Shown: piece by piece, positions 34,200 through 43,049 of the stretch
Position numbering within the stretch: the stretch's first letter is position 1
Layout of the letters: each line of letters begins with the position of its first letter
From: Nonomuraea fuscirosea
GTDB taxonomy: Bacteria; Actinomycetota; Actinomycetes; Streptosporangiales; Streptosporangiaceae
Reading direction: 5' to 3'
Length of the DNA stretch: 64,000 nt
Assembly (NCBI RefSeq): GCF_003001935.1
Contig: NZ_PVNG01000006.1
Span: forward strand, 349,554 to 413,553
The notes under the pieces: model-generated
What the model saw: only the letters and a program-made list of their open reading frames with translations
Told to the model about the DNA's origin: nothing
Database searches by the model: none
Position numbers and translations under genes: made by a program

Positions 34200-35243
34200 G
34201 TGCATTTCGAGTTGGGGCTCAACTCGTTCGGCGAGATCGCCACCGACGGCGGGCGCGAGCTGAGCGACGCCGAGACCGTGCGGCTGCTCGTCGAGGAGGC
34301 CCGGCTGGCCGACCAGGCGGGGCTGGACGTCTTCAGCGTCGGCGAGCACTACCGGGAGGGTCACAACGACTCCGCCACGCCGGTGCTGCTCGCCGCGATG
34401 GCCACCGCCACGCGGCACATCAGGCTCGGCACGTCGGTGACCGTGCTCAGCACGAACGATCCCGTCCGGCTCTACCACGAGTTCGCCACCCTCGACGCGG
34501 TGTCCGGCGGCCGGGCCCAGATCGTGCTCGGCCGCGCCTCGGCGACGGAGTCGTTCGCGCTGTTCGGGCACGACCTGGCCGGCTACGAGCGGTTGTTCGA
34601 GGAGAAGCTCGACCTGTTCCTGCGGCTCGAACGCGAGGAGCGGGTGACCTGGTCGGGCACCGTCAGGTCGCCGGTCACCGACTACCGGCCGCACCCGCGC
34701 ATGCGGCCCGGCGGCATCCCCACCTGGATCGGCGTGGGCGGCACCCCGGACTCCGTGGTGCGCGCCGCCCGGCACGGCCTGCCGCTCATGATGGCCATCA
34801 TCGGCGGGCAGCCCCGGCGCTTCGCCCGCAACGTCGCGCTCTACCTCCAGGCGCTCGACCGTTTCGGCCATCCCGAGCTGCCGATCGGCCAGCACTCGCT
34901 GGGCCTCGTCGCCGACACCGACGAGGAGGCGATCGAGACCTGGTCGACGTACTGGCAGCCGGTCGTCGCGGCGATGGCCGCCGAGCGCGGCTTCTACGCG
35001 CCCGACCGGCGGCGCTACGAGGCCGAGCTGGAGCACGGCGCGCTCTTCGTCGGATCGCCGGAGACGGTCGCCCGCAAGATCGTCCGGATGGCCCGTGAGC
35101 TGCGGCTGAGCCGCTTCGATCTCAAGTACGACATCATGCGCCTGCCGCGCGAGGCCCGCGCCCGCACGATCGAGCTGCTCGGCCGCGAGGTCGCCCCGCG
35201 CGTCCGCGAACTCCTCGCCGCCCCGGAGCAGGTGGCTCAATGA
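34200..35243 (+). CDS. LLM class flavin-dependent oxidoreductase
   Basis: The 347-residue luciferase-like TIM-barrel protein starts at GTG 34200 after AGGAGGA. Visible features are FSVGEHYREGHNDSATPVLL, RHIRLGTSVTVLSTNDPVRL, YHEFATLDAVSGGRAQIVLG and PTWIGVGGTPDSVV. Members use FMNH2 or F420. The upstream FMN reductase and the downstream F420-type reductase supply either cofactor, so the actual choice is not decided by sequence. Its stop overlaps the next gene's ATG by 4 nt. Confidence 0.87.
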   Translation: MHFELGLNSFGEIATDGGRELSDAETVRLLVEEARLADQAGLDVFSVGEHYREGHNDSATPVLLAAMATATRHIRLGTSVTVLSTNDPVRLYHEFATLDAVSGGRAQIVLGRASATESFALFGHDLAGYERLFEEKLDLFLRLEREERVTWSGTVRSPVTDYRPHPRMRPGGIPTWIGVGGTPDSVVRAARHGLPLMMAIIGGQPRRFARNVALYLQALDRFGHPELPIGQHSLGLVADTDEEAIETWSTYWQPVVAAMAAERGFYAPDRRRYEAELEHGALFVGSPETVARKIVRMARELRLSRFDLKYDIMRLPREARARTIELLGREVAPRVRELLAAPEQVAQ

Positions 35244-36013
35244 GCGACCAGGTGCAACCGGGTGGCTCGACAAGCGACCTCAAACCTGGCGGTGTGCGCA
35301 CCGTCGGCATCCTCGGGGCCGGCAAGGTCGGCACCGTGCTGGCCCGCCTCGCGGTCGCGGCCGGCTACCGCGTCCTGATCGCCGGCTCCGGCGAGGCGGC
35401 GCGGATCTCGCTCATCGTCGAGGTCGTCACGCCCGGCGCGGAGGCGGTGACGGCGGCGCGGGCGGCGGCCGAGGCGGACGTCGTGCTGCTGGCCCTGCCG
35501 CTCGGCCGGCATCGCGAGGTGCCCGCCGAGGCGCTGCGGGGCAAGCTGGTGATCGACGCGATGAACTACTGGTGGGAGATCGACGGGGTGCGCGAGGACC
35601 TCACCGATCCGCGTACGTCCTCCAGCGAGATCGTCCAGGCGTTCCTGGCGGGGGCCCGGGTGGTGAAGGCGTTCAACCACATGGGCTACCACGACCTCGA
35701 AGCGGGCGCCCGGCCCGCCGGCGCCCCCGGGCGCGCCGCGATCGCCGTCGCCGGCGACGATCCGGCGGACGTCGCGGTCGTCGCCGCCCTCGTGGACGCG
35801 CTCGGCTTCGACCCGGTGCCCGCCGGGCCGCTAGCCGAGGGCATCCGCCTGGAGCCGGGCACGGAACCGTTCGGCGCGAACGTCACCGCCCCTGAGCTGC
35901 GCGCCATGCTCGACCGGTTCCCGGCGTCGCCGCGCGGACGTGAGGTACTTCACGCCAGGCGCGGGGAAGGTCCCCCGGGTAGAGAGACGTTCACCTCCAC
36001 ATCTGAGTTGTGA
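35240..36013 (+). CDS. NADPH-dependent F420 reductase-like protein
   Basis: The 257-residue Rossmann protein has TVGILGAGKVGTVLARLAVA near residue 20. It also has VLLALPLGRHREVPAEAL and the conserved KLVIDAMNYWWEIDG and VVKAFNHMGYHDLE stretches of F420-dependent NADP reductase (Fno/NpdG) relatives. It would exchange hydride between NADPH and F420. Its ATGA start overlap couples it to the luciferase-like gene, and the SDR gene follows after 32 nt, so four oxidoreductases may form one transcript. Confidence 0.82.
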   Translation: MSDQVQPGGSTSDLKPGGVRTVGILGAGKVGTVLARLAVAAGYRVLIAGSGEAARISLIVEVVTPGAEAVTAARAAAEADVVLLALPLGRHREVPAEALRGKLVIDAMNYWWEIDGVREDLTDPRTSSSEIVQAFLAGARVVKAFNHMGYHDLEAGARPAGAPGRAAIAVAGDDPADVAVVAALVDALGFDPVPAGPLAEGIRLEPGTEPFGANVTAPELRAMLDRFPASPRGREVLHARRGEGPPGRETFTSTSEL

Positions 36014-36045
36014 TTCTCAACCCAGCAGGACGACGGAGAAGAACC

Positions 36046-36744
36046 ATGGACATCGAAGGATCGGTCGCCCTCGTGACGGGCGCGAACCGCGGGATCGGCC
36101 GCGCGCTGGCCCGCGCGCTCGTCGAGCACGGCGCGGCGAAGGTCTACGCCGGCGTACGCGTCCCGGCGAACGTGCCGGACGCCGGCGTCGTTCCGCTGCG
36201 CCTGGACGTCACCGACGAGGAGAGCGTCGCGGCGGCCGCGGCCGCCGCGGGAGACGTCTCCATCGTGATCAACAACGCGGGGGTCGGCGACGCGGGCACC
36301 AAGCTGCTGGAGGGCTCCTTCGACGGCGCCCGCCAGGCGATGGAGGTCAACTACTTCGGCACCTGGGCCGTCTCGCGCGCCTTCGCGCCCATCCTGGCCC
36401 GCAACGGCGGCGGAGCCCTGGTCAACGTGCTGTCGGTGGCCTCCTGGGCCGGGCGGCCTGACTTCCCCGGGTACGCGGCGTCGAAGGCCGCGCAGTGGTC
36501 GCTGACCGACTCGCTGCGCCAGGCGCTGCACGCCCAGGGGACGCTGGTGCTCGGAGTGCACGTCGGGTTCGTCGACACCGACCTCAGCGCCTGGGTCGAC
36601 GCACCGAAGATCGGCGCCGACACCCTGGCCGAGCAGGTCATGGACGCCCTCCTCGCCGGTCAGTACGAACTGCTGGCCGACGAGAAGACCCGCAAGGCCA
36701 AGGCCGCGCTGTCACAACCGGCCGGACCCCCGTCCACCTCCTGA
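36046..36744 (+). CDS. SDR family oxidoreductase
   Basis: The 232-residue classical SDR has TGANRGIGRALARAL, INNAGVGDAGT, Ser in NVLSVASWAG and YAASKAAQW. It belongs to the smaller YbbO/DltE-like group. The ribosome site GGAGAAGAACC precedes ATG 36046. It follows the F420-reductase gene closely, and is likely the last member of that redox operon. Substrate not inferable. Confidence 0.87.
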   Translation: MDIEGSVALVTGANRGIGRALARALVEHGAAKVYAGVRVPANVPDAGVVPLRLDVTDEESVAAAAAAAGDVSIVINNAGVGDAGTKLLEGSFDGARQAMEVNYFGTWAVSRAFAPILARNGGGALVNVLSVASWAGRPDFPGYAASKAAQWSLTDSLRQALHAQGTLVLGVHVGFVDTDLSAWVDAPKIGADTLAEQVMDALLAGQYELLADEKTRKAKAALSQPAGPPSTS

Positions 36745-36815
36745 CCCCGGCCTCTGACCGGGAGGAGCTGTCCAGCAGCGACAGGCCGGAGAGATTCTGG
36801 AACCGCTCGGCAAGG

Positions 36816-37226
36816 CTATCCAGGGGAGGTAGAGCGCTTGTCGTAGGTGTCGCGGGCGACGGTTACCTGTTCGATGTGCGTTTCGGCCCAGTCCTTGATG
36901 GCCTGCATCACGGGCAGCAGGCTGACGCCCAGGGGGGTGAGGGCGTAATCGACGCGTACGGGGACGGTGGGTGTGACGGAGCGGGAGACCAGGCCATCGC
37001 GTTCCAGGGTGCGCAGGGTCTGGGTGAGCATCTTCTGGCTGACCCCGGCGATGGTACGAGACAGGCTGCTGTACCGCTGCGGGCCGTCGGCGAGCGCGGT
37101 GAGCAGGAGACTCACCCATTTGTCGCTGATCCGGTCGAGAAGCTGACGCGCTGGGCAGGTCGCGAGGTAGGCGTCGTAGGCGACGCGCGCGTGCTCACGC
37201 TGCTGAGTGGCGGTGCGGGTGGTCAT
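36816..37226 (-). CDS. HxlR family winged-helix regulator
   Basis: The roughly 136-residue HxlR protein carries a Cys in YDAYLATCPARQLLDRISDKW near residue 26. The core is VSLLLTALADGPQRYSSL, with VSQKMLTQTLRTLERDGLV and wing TVPVRVDYALTPLG. GGCAGGAG precedes the GTG-ATG start. It is divergent from a zinc-type alcohol-dehydrogenase-like gene at 37338, and the 15-bp palindrome GGAGAG-TAG-CTCTCC lies between the two. Confidence 0.88.
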   Translation of the reverse strand: MTTRTATQQREHARVAYDAYLATCPARQLLDRISDKWVSLLLTALADGPQRYSSLSRTIAGVSQKMLTQTLRTLERDGLVSRSVTPTVPVRVDYALTPLGVSLLPVMQAIKDWAETHIEQVTVARDTYDKRSTSPG

Positions 37227-37274
37227 CACACTCCTGCCCGTACGGTACGCACTTTCAGGTTCGTACTTCCCAAC

Positions 37275-37289
37275 GGAGAGTAGCTCTCC
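37275..37289. promoter_or_regulatory. Palindrome between hxlR-type and quinone-reductase genes
   Basis: GGAGAG-TAG-CTCTCC (37275-37289) is perfect. The same gap also holds direct repeats of GTACGNACTT near 37245-37268. Either could be the HxlR target controlling the divergent pair. Confidence 0.45.
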
Positions 37290-37337
37290 ATACGGTTGTC
37301 CTCAAGTCCGGAAACCTGGAAATGAGGAGGAACTCGT

Positions 37338-38276
37338 ATGCGCGCCGTTGTGGTCCACGCTTTCGGCGGACCTGAGGTGCTGCGGATCGCGGACGTGCCG
37401 ATGCCGGTTGCCGCAGAAGGGCAGGTCCGCATCCGGGTCCAGGCCGCGACGGTCAACCCGGTCGATCTGGCCACTCGGTCCGGCGCGCTCGCCACGGCGG
37501 GCTTGCTGCCGGCGCGGGATGTGATCGGCATCGGCTGGGATGTCGCCGGAACCGTTGAACAGACGGGTCCAGGGGTCACCGGTGTCGAGTGCGGGGACCA
37601 GGTGATCGGCTTGTCCGACCGGCTGGACGTGCCGCTCGGCACTCAGGCCGAACACGTCCTGCTCGACGCGGACGCGGTCACCGCCGCACCTGCCGGCGTC
37701 TCGCCTGTGCAAGCCGCCACGCTGCCCCTGAACGCTCTCACCGCCGCGCAAGCGCTCGACGGTCTCGACCTGAAGACCGGGCAGACGCTGCTGGTGACCG
37801 GGGCGGCCGGCGCCGTCGGCGGCTTCGCGGTCCAACTGGCCGTCGCGCGCGGGCTCCGGGTGGTCGCGGTCGCCGGGGCCGATGACGAACCGCTCGTCCG
37901 CGAGCTGGGAGCCGAACTGTTCGTGCCACGCACGGCGCGGCTGGGTGAGGCGGTCCGTTCGCTGGTTCCTGGCGGTGCGCACGCGGCACTGGACGCCGCC
38001 GTGGCCGGAGCGGCCGCCCTCGACGCGGTCCGGTCGGGCGGAGCCTTCGCCGCGCTGGTGGCGGGAGGAGCGCCGGTTCCGCTGCGCGGCATCCGAGTCT
38101 TCAACCACTGGATCCGCGCTGACGCCACCCTCCTCGCCGAGCTCGCCACACTGGTCGAAGCAGGCTCCCTCACCCTACGCGTCGCCGAGACCATGCCCGT
38201 CGACCGAGTCGCCGACGCCCACCGGCGCCTCGCCGAAGGCGGCCTTCGCGGCCGCCTCGTCCTCACTCTTCAATGA
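37338..38276 (+). CDS. NADP-dependent quinone/alkenal oxidoreductase (MDR superfamily)
   Basis: The 312-residue medium-chain dehydrogenase/reductase has HAFGGPEVLRIADVPMP at the N-terminus and GWDVAGTVEQTGPGVTG. The nucleotide-binding motif is LLVTGAAGAVGGFAVQLAVA. It lacks the catalytic zinc ligands of alcohol dehydrogenases, so it is the quinone oxidoreductase type. It probably reduces quinones or enones with NADPH, a typical HxlR-regulated detoxification role. AGGAGGAACTC precedes the ATG. Confidence 0.87.
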   Translation: MRAVVVHAFGGPEVLRIADVPMPVAAEGQVRIRVQAATVNPVDLATRSGALATAGLLPARDVIGIGWDVAGTVEQTGPGVTGVECGDQVIGLSDRLDVPLGTQAEHVLLDADAVTAAPAGVSPVQAATLPLNALTAAQALDGLDLKTGQTLLVTGAAGAVGGFAVQLAVARGLRVVAVAGADDEPLVRELGAELFVPRTARLGEAVRSLVPGGAHAALDAAVAGAAALDAVRSGGAFAALVAGGAPVPLRGIRVFNHWIRADATLLAELATLVEAGSLTLRVAETMPVDRVADAHRRLAEGGLRGRLVLTLQ

Positions 38277-38337
38277 AGGACTTCTTGGTCGGCGCCATGA
38301 GAGCGAGCACGTGAAGGGCGGCGGCCACTCGCGGCCG

Positions 38338-38739
38338 TCAGGACCCGGCCGCGGCGCGGTCGCGGTGGGCGCGGATCTCGTCATGATGGTCGGAGACCCA
38401 GCCGATCAGCTGTTTGACGATGTCGATCAGGCCGCGGCCGAGAGGGGTGAGGGTGTACTCCACGCGCGGCGGGACCTCCGCGTAGGCCGTACGAGTGATC
38501 AGCCCGTCCTGCTGGAGCTGGCGCAGGGTGTGACTGAGCATGCGCTGGGAGATCCCGGAGACATCACGCTGCAGGTCGGTGTAGCGCAGGGCGCCGTCCT
38601 CCAGGCACGCGATGATCAGCATGCTCCACTTGTCACCGACCCGGTCCAGGATCTGGCGAACGAAGCCCATCTGGTCGGCCGGGATCGCCGCGCAGGGCCC
38701 CCGGCTCGCGGCGGCCGCCGATCCCTCCGCGTGCTCCAT
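38338..38739 (-). CDS. HxlR family winged-helix regulator
   Basis: The 133-residue HxlR protein has FVRQILDRVGDKWSMLIIAC, recognition segment GISQRMLSHTLRQLQQDGLI and wing YAEVPPRVEYTLTPLG. Cys residues occur near positions 16 and 45. ATG 38739 or GTG 38745 fits the upstream GGAGG; an upstream ATG at 38793 is also open. It is divergent from the SDR-like gene at 38952, which is probably its target. Confidence 0.86.
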   Translation of the reverse strand: MEHAEGSAAAASRGPCAAIPADQMGFVRQILDRVGDKWSMLIIACLEDGALRYTDLQRDVSGISQRMLSHTLRQLQQDGLITRTAYAEVPPRVEYTLTPLGRGLIDIVKQLIGWVSDHHDEIRAHRDRAAAGS

Positions 38740-38951
38740 ACGCACATTTTCCTCCGTGACGCACAGTGATGTGCCTTTTGTAAGCCCTTCCATACTGGCC
38801 TACGTTGACGTTACGCACAAATAGTAGGAATCAGAGGATGCTGTGCGGGTCGGAGCTCGCCGGCCACTTCCCCCAAGGGCTCCACTCTCACCGTCCGTGA
38901 CAACCCGCGCCGCGACCTCCTGACCGCACACCTGAAGAAAGTGAATCGATC

Positions 38952-39626
38952 GTGCCTACACTCGCCATCGTCGGCGCAGGCCCCGGCATGGGCCTCGCCA
39001 TCGCCCGCACCTTCGGCTCCAAGGGCTACGACGTCGCGCTCATCGCCCGCAACCGGGCCAAGCTCGACGACCTCGTCGGCCGGCTCACCGCGGAGGGGGT
39101 CACCGCCGCCGCCTTCCCGGCGGACGTGCTCGACGACGACGCGCTGACCCAGGCTCTCCAGGACGCCGCCGCACACTTCGGCGGCATCGACGTCCTGGAG
39201 CACTCCCCGGCCCCGAGCATCGGCTCCCTGAGCCTCACCTCCCCCTCCGAGACCGACCCGTCCAATGTGCAGGGACTGATCGACCTGCTGTTCTACAGCG
39301 CCATCACCGCCACCCGGGCCGTTCTCCCCGCCATGCGCGCGGCCGGCGCGGGCACCCTGCTCTACACGAACGGAGGCGGCTCGGTCGACCCCCTCCCCAT
39401 GCTCGGCAACGTCAACGCCGCCCAGGGAGCGCTGCGCAACTGGGTGCTCAACCTGCACAAGGAGCTGTCCGGCACCGGTATCCAGGCCGCGCACGTCGCC
39501 ATCGGCGTGTGGATCGGCGCGGGCGGCCCTCCCGGAGTCCCGACCGCGGAGGCCGAGGAGATCGCCCCTCTCTACTGGGACCTGCACGTCCAGCGCGACG
39601 AGGCCGAGCGCGTCTTCACCGGATGA
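38952..39626 (+). CDS. SDR-fold protein lacking the usual Tyr-Lys catalytic pair
   Basis: The 224-residue Rossmann protein has the SDR cofactor motif VGAGPGMGLAIARTF and ALIARNRAKLDDL. At the active site the segment reads LYTNGGGSVDPLPMLGNVNA followed by AQGALRNWVL, so the YxxxK of SDRs is missing. It is thus an atypical SDR that may act as a redox sensor or use another mechanism. GTG 38952 is taken as start; a GTG at 38941 is possible. It is regulated probably by the divergent HxlR. Confidence 0.78.
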   Translation: MPTLAIVGAGPGMGLAIARTFGSKGYDVALIARNRAKLDDLVGRLTAEGVTAAAFPADVLDDDALTQALQDAAAHFGGIDVLEHSPAPSIGSLSLTSPSETDPSNVQGLIDLLFYSAITATRAVLPAMRAAGAGTLLYTNGGGSVDPLPMLGNVNAAQGALRNWVLNLHKELSGTGIQAAHVAIGVWIGAGGPPGVPTAEAEEIAPLYWDLHVQRDEAERVFTG

Positions 39627-39679
39627 CGACGACTCCCAGCTCTCCGTCGTCATCGGTCAGCGCCGGCACGCCCTCGGCG

Positions 39680-41131
39680 CTATCTCGGTGCCTGGAAGCC
39701 GCCGATCTTCCGCTCGAGCAGTTCGGCCAGCCGTAGCGGAGTGCGGTCCTCGAACATCGGGCCGATGAGCTGCGCCCCCACCGGCAGACCCTCCGGGGAA
39801 CGGCCCGCCGGGATGGCGGTGGCGGGCAAGCCGGGCATGGTGGCCAGGCCGGCCCAGACGAGCTGGTCGAAGTACGGGTACTCGACGCCGTCGATGTCGA
39901 TGCGCCGTTCCAGCGGATTGGGGTGGTGGTCGTGCGGGAACGCCGGAGTAGGCGTGATCGGGCTCACCACGGCGTCGAACTCGGTGAACAGCTGCCGCCA
40001 CCCGTGGCGGTGGGCCTCGCGGCGGTTGTTCGCTTCGATCCAGTCACGGTGGCTGGACAGCATGGCGCGCAGCCGCGTGGCGTCGAGGCTCTGGTCGTCC
40101 GCGCTCAGTTCGGCGACGCGGGTGCGCAACTGCTCCTCCGTCTCGATGGGAAAACGCGCGGTGGAGCCGGAGATCAGCAACCGCATGTAGAGCGTCGCGG
40201 CTTCGGTCAGGTCGGGCAGCAGCGGGCTGTGCCGGACGACGCGGGCCCCCTCCTCGACGAGCGCGGCGGCCACCCGGTTCACGCCCGCCCGCACGGCGGC
40301 CCCGGTCGCGATGAGCGGATGCTCGTCGATGATCAGGACCCGGAAATCGCGCAGCCGCTCGTGGCGGGCCGGCGGCAGAGCCAGGCGGTGCGCCACGCCG
40401 AGCGTCAGCGGGTCGGGCCCGGCCATGACGTCGAGCAGGAGCGCGAGGTCGCGGGCGGTGCGCGCCATCGGTCCGACGACGGCGAGGTCGAGGTCGACCG
40501 GCAGGGCCGGCTCGGACGGCGCGACCATGCCGCGCGTCGCCGCCAGCCCGAGCGTCGGTTTGTGCGCGTACACACCGCAGAAGTGCGCCGGAGTGCGCAG
40601 CGAACCGGCGAGGTCGGAGCCGATGGACAGTGCGCCGAACCCGCAGGCCAGGGCCGCCGCCGACCCGCCGGAGGATCCACCCGGCGTGCGAGTGTGATCC
40701 CACGGGTTGTTGGTGGTGCCGTAGATCTCGTTGAAGGTCTGGATGTCCTGCAGCCCCAACGGCACGTTGGTCTTGCCGAGCACCACCGCGCCCGCGGCCT
40801 TGAGCCGCGACACCTGAACCGCGTCCTCGGCCGGCAGGTAGTTCCGGTGCGGCGGCATGCCCCAGGTCGTGGTCATCCCGGCGATGTTGTACGACTCCTT
40901 GACCGTCACCGGAATGCCGAGCAGCGGCCGATCCTCGCCACGGGCGCGCGCCTGGTCGGCGGCGCGGGCCGCGGCCCGGGCACGGGGGAAGTCCGGCACA
41001 CAGATCGCGTTGATCGCCTTGTCGTCCCGCTCGATCCGGGCGATCGCGTCGTCGGTCAGTTCCGCCGAGCTCACCTCACCGGCCCGCATGGCGGTCGCGA
41101 GTTCCTCAGCCGTCTGAAAGTCGCTTTCCAT
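39680..41131 (-). CDS. Amidase signature family enzyme
   Basis: The 483-residue amidase has the Ser-cisSer-Lys triad: Lys in IPVTVKESYN near residue 78, and the signature TPGGSSGGSAAALACGFGAL with GSDLAGSLRTPAHFCG. It hydrolyses a carboxamide in the cytoplasm, such as an arylamide or nitrile-derived amide. ATG 41131 begins MESDFQTAEELATAMRAGEV, the usual amidase N-terminus. The frame stays open upstream to 41344, but that part does not look like amidase. The gene stands alone. Confidence 0.88.
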   Translation of the reverse strand: MESDFQTAEELATAMRAGEVSSAELTDDAIARIERDDKAINAICVPDFPRARAAARAADQARARGEDRPLLGIPVTVKESYNIAGMTTTWGMPPHRNYLPAEDAVQVSRLKAAGAVVLGKTNVPLGLQDIQTFNEIYGTTNNPWDHTRTPGGSSGGSAAALACGFGALSIGSDLAGSLRTPAHFCGVYAHKPTLGLAATRGMVAPSEPALPVDLDLAVVGPMARTARDLALLLDVMAGPDPLTLGVAHRLALPPARHERLRDFRVLIIDEHPLIATGAAVRAGVNRVAAALVEEGARVVRHSPLLPDLTEAATLYMRLLISGSTARFPIETEEQLRTRVAELSADDQSLDATRLRAMLSSHRDWIEANNRREAHRHGWRQLFTEFDAVVSPITPTPAFPHDHHPNPLERRIDIDGVEYPYFDQLVWAGLATMPGLPATAIPAGRSPEGLPVGAQLIGPMFEDRTPLRLAELLERKIGGFQAPR

Positions 41132-41419
41132 GAATGCGACTGTAACGGCCCGCCGCCGACACCCGGCCTTACATATGTCGCCCGTATCCGCCAGAAAAGC
41201 CCGGACGACCGTCTCGACTGCCACTCGTTCTGCCACAGACATTACATCGTCCCAGCTCAGAAGCATCATCAGCGAATCGACGCCCCTGGCAAGGGCATGA
41301 ATTGCCGCATTGCACAACGAGACAGATGTCTCAACTGCCGTCACTTTTCGCAGCGATCACAGGCTATTCATTCGACCACTGGCCACATCACGCGGGAATT
41401 GTCCAGTGAACGGGATGAC
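41132..41419 (-). other. 288-bp gap with lower GC and an open in-frame extension
   Basis: No independent gene is supported. On the minus strand the amidase frame stays open to 41344 and would encode segments such as MLLSWDDVMSVAERVAVETV. GC content is visibly lower than in the flanks, and no ribosome site is evident. It may be a long 5' region or the remnant of another gene. Confidence 0.3.
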
Positions 41420-42259
41420 TCATTTTCCATCCCCTGCCATCGCGCGCAGCAGGTGCTCCAGGCGCCGCTCGCCGTCGCGGGTCTGAGCGCCGGCCGCGAG
41501 CGCGCCGCGGAGCAGCTTCGCCGCGGCGGGCCGGGCGAACTGGCTCGCCCACGCCTCGTGTTCGCGCAGCATCCCGGCGGCCAGGTCCTGCGGGGGCAGG
41601 GCGCTCTTGACAGCGGCGATCGTGCCGTCCGGCAGGTCGGCGATGCCGCGGGCCAGCCGGTCGACGAACGCGTCGATCTCTTCGGCGGGCAGCGCGCGAT
41701 TGACCCAGCCGTAGCGTTCGGCCGTCTGCGCGTCGAACAGGTCCGCGCCGAGCACGATCTCCAGAGCGCGGTTGCGGCCGGCCTTTTTCAGCAGGTACTG
41801 CGTGCCGCCGCCACCGGGCACGATGCCGGCCAGCACCTCCATCTGACCGAGCCCGGCCCGGCCGATCGCCGCGAACGCCATGTCGGCCGCCGCGACGAAC
41901 TCGGCCCCGCCGCCACGCGCCGTCCCGGCCAGCTTGACGATCGTCACCTGGGGCTGGCTGCGCAGAGCCTCGCCGAGTGCCTGGAAGACGTTGAGCCCGG
42001 CCGGCGCTCCGGCGGTCGGGTCGGCGGCGGCGTCCTCGTCGTCCACGAGCGTCATGTCGACGTGCGCGATGAAGAACTCCGGATCGGCGCTCTCGAACAC
42101 GATGACCTTGGCCGTCCTGTCCTCGCGCAACGTGGCCAGCAGCGTCATCAGGTCGGTCATCACCGCCAGGCTGAGCACGTTCACGGGCGGGTTGTCGATG
42201 ACGACCCTGACGACACCGCGGTCGCCGGTCACGCGCAGGGTGGAGAAAAGCTGGCTCAC
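41420..42259 (-). CDS. Enoyl-CoA hydratase/isomerase family protein
   Basis: The 279-residue crotonase-fold protein has the oxyanion-hole segment GTARGGGAEFVAAADMAFAA and the second region MEVLAGIVPGGGGTQYLLKK. The position of the hydratase Glu144/164 pair is only partly conserved, so hydratase versus isomerase cannot be settled. The N-terminus shows VIDNPPVNVLSLAVMTDL. GTG 42259 follows CAGGAG by 7 nt. It is divergent from an HxlR gene and shares a palindromic control region with it. Confidence 0.82.
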   Translation of the reverse strand: MSQLFSTLRVTGDRGVVRVVIDNPPVNVLSLAVMTDLMTLLATLREDRTAKVIVFESADPEFFIAHVDMTLVDDEDAAADPTAGAPAGLNVFQALGEALRSQPQVTIVKLAGTARGGGAEFVAAADMAFAAIGRAGLGQMEVLAGIVPGGGGTQYLLKKAGRNRALEIVLGADLFDAQTAERYGWVNRALPAEEIDAFVDRLARGIADLPDGTIAAVKSALPPQDLAAGMLREHEAWASQFARPAAAKLLRGALAAGAQTRDGERRLEHLLRAMAGDGK

Positions 42260-42303
42260 GCAGGGACTCCTGTCCGGAGGCGGCGACGGCGACGCCGTGC
42301 CGC

Positions 42304-42324
42304 TAGGTATCTGATGTATACCTA
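42304..42324. promoter_or_regulatory. Probable HxlR operator
   Basis: TAGGTAT-7 nt-ATACCTA is a perfect inverted repeat (42304-42324) between the divergent crotonase and HxlR genes. ATACCTAGGT recurs at 42387-42396 over the HxlR start, suggesting two binding sites. Confidence 0.6.
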
Positions 42325-42394
42325 TGCTTGGGTGAGCGCACATAGGCGTCAATAACGCACTTCCGGCATCTCAAGCATCGCGGAGGATACCTAG

Positions 42395-42784
42395 GTGACC
42401 GAGACCAGCGAGCCGGAATGGGTCTTCCGCGCCGACTGCCCGACCCGTCCGATCCTCGACCAGATCGCGGACAAGTGGTCGATGATGACGATGGCCGTAC
42501 TGGCTGAGCCGAAACGGTTCAACCAGATCAAGCGCCGGCTCGAAGGCGTCACGCAACGCGTGCTCACCCAGACGCTGCGCCGCCTGGAACGCAACGGCAT
42601 GATCGAACGCCGCGTCCTGCCGACCTCGCCGGTAGGAGTCGAGTATTCGCTGACACCGCTCGGCGAGTCGCTACGCGAGCCGTTCTCCCACCTCTACACC
42701 TGGGCCGTCGAGAACGCCGACGACATCGTCGCCCGGCAGCAGGCCTACGACGCCCGCTCATCCAGTGATGCGCCTGCCGGCTGA
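42395..42784 (+). CDS. HxlR family winged-helix regulator
   Basis: The 129-residue HxlR protein has a Cys in VFRADCPTRPILDQIADKWS near residue 15, then MTMAVLAEPKRFNQIKRRLE. The recognition helix is in VTQRVLTQTLRRLERNGMI and the wing is TSPVGVEYSLTPLG. GTG 42395 has GGAGG 8 nt upstream. It probably controls the divergent crotonase gene and itself through the TAGGTAT/ATACCTA sites. Confidence 0.88.
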   Translation: MTETSEPEWVFRADCPTRPILDQIADKWSMMTMAVLAEPKRFNQIKRRLEGVTQRVLTQTLRRLERNGMIERRVLPTSPVGVEYSLTPLGESLREPFSHLYTWAVENADDIVARQQAYDARSSSDAPAG

Positions 42785-42807
42785 GCACCGTAGGGGGCCG
42801 CTGATCA

Positions 42808-42933
42808 TCAGGTGTCCCATAGGGCCTGGTACTCCGCGCGGAGCACTCCCGCGCGGTGAGCACGGGCGCCGAGGTCGCCGGCCAGTTGCTGGGCGCGCTC
42901 GTCGGCCTGACGCATCTCCGGCGTGACCTGTCT
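42808..42933 (-). pseudogene. Coding-like 3' remnant
   Basis: About 41 codons with normal GC3 usage read RQVTPEMRQADERAQQLAGD followed by RAHRAGVLRAEYQALWD and TGA at 42808. It is an amphipathic helical C-terminus. Upstream the frame turns arginine-rich and unlike protein. It is possibly the end of a lost gene; the family is not recognised. Confidence 0.3.
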
Positions 42934-43049
42934 GCTTCCCGAGTTGTTCTCGTCACCGGCGCGACCGGCAGCGGCCCTGCGCCGGCGGCATCCGGATCTG
43001 CTGACGTTCGAGCGGTTCCTCACCCGGCGAACTGAGGGGCCACGGTCAT

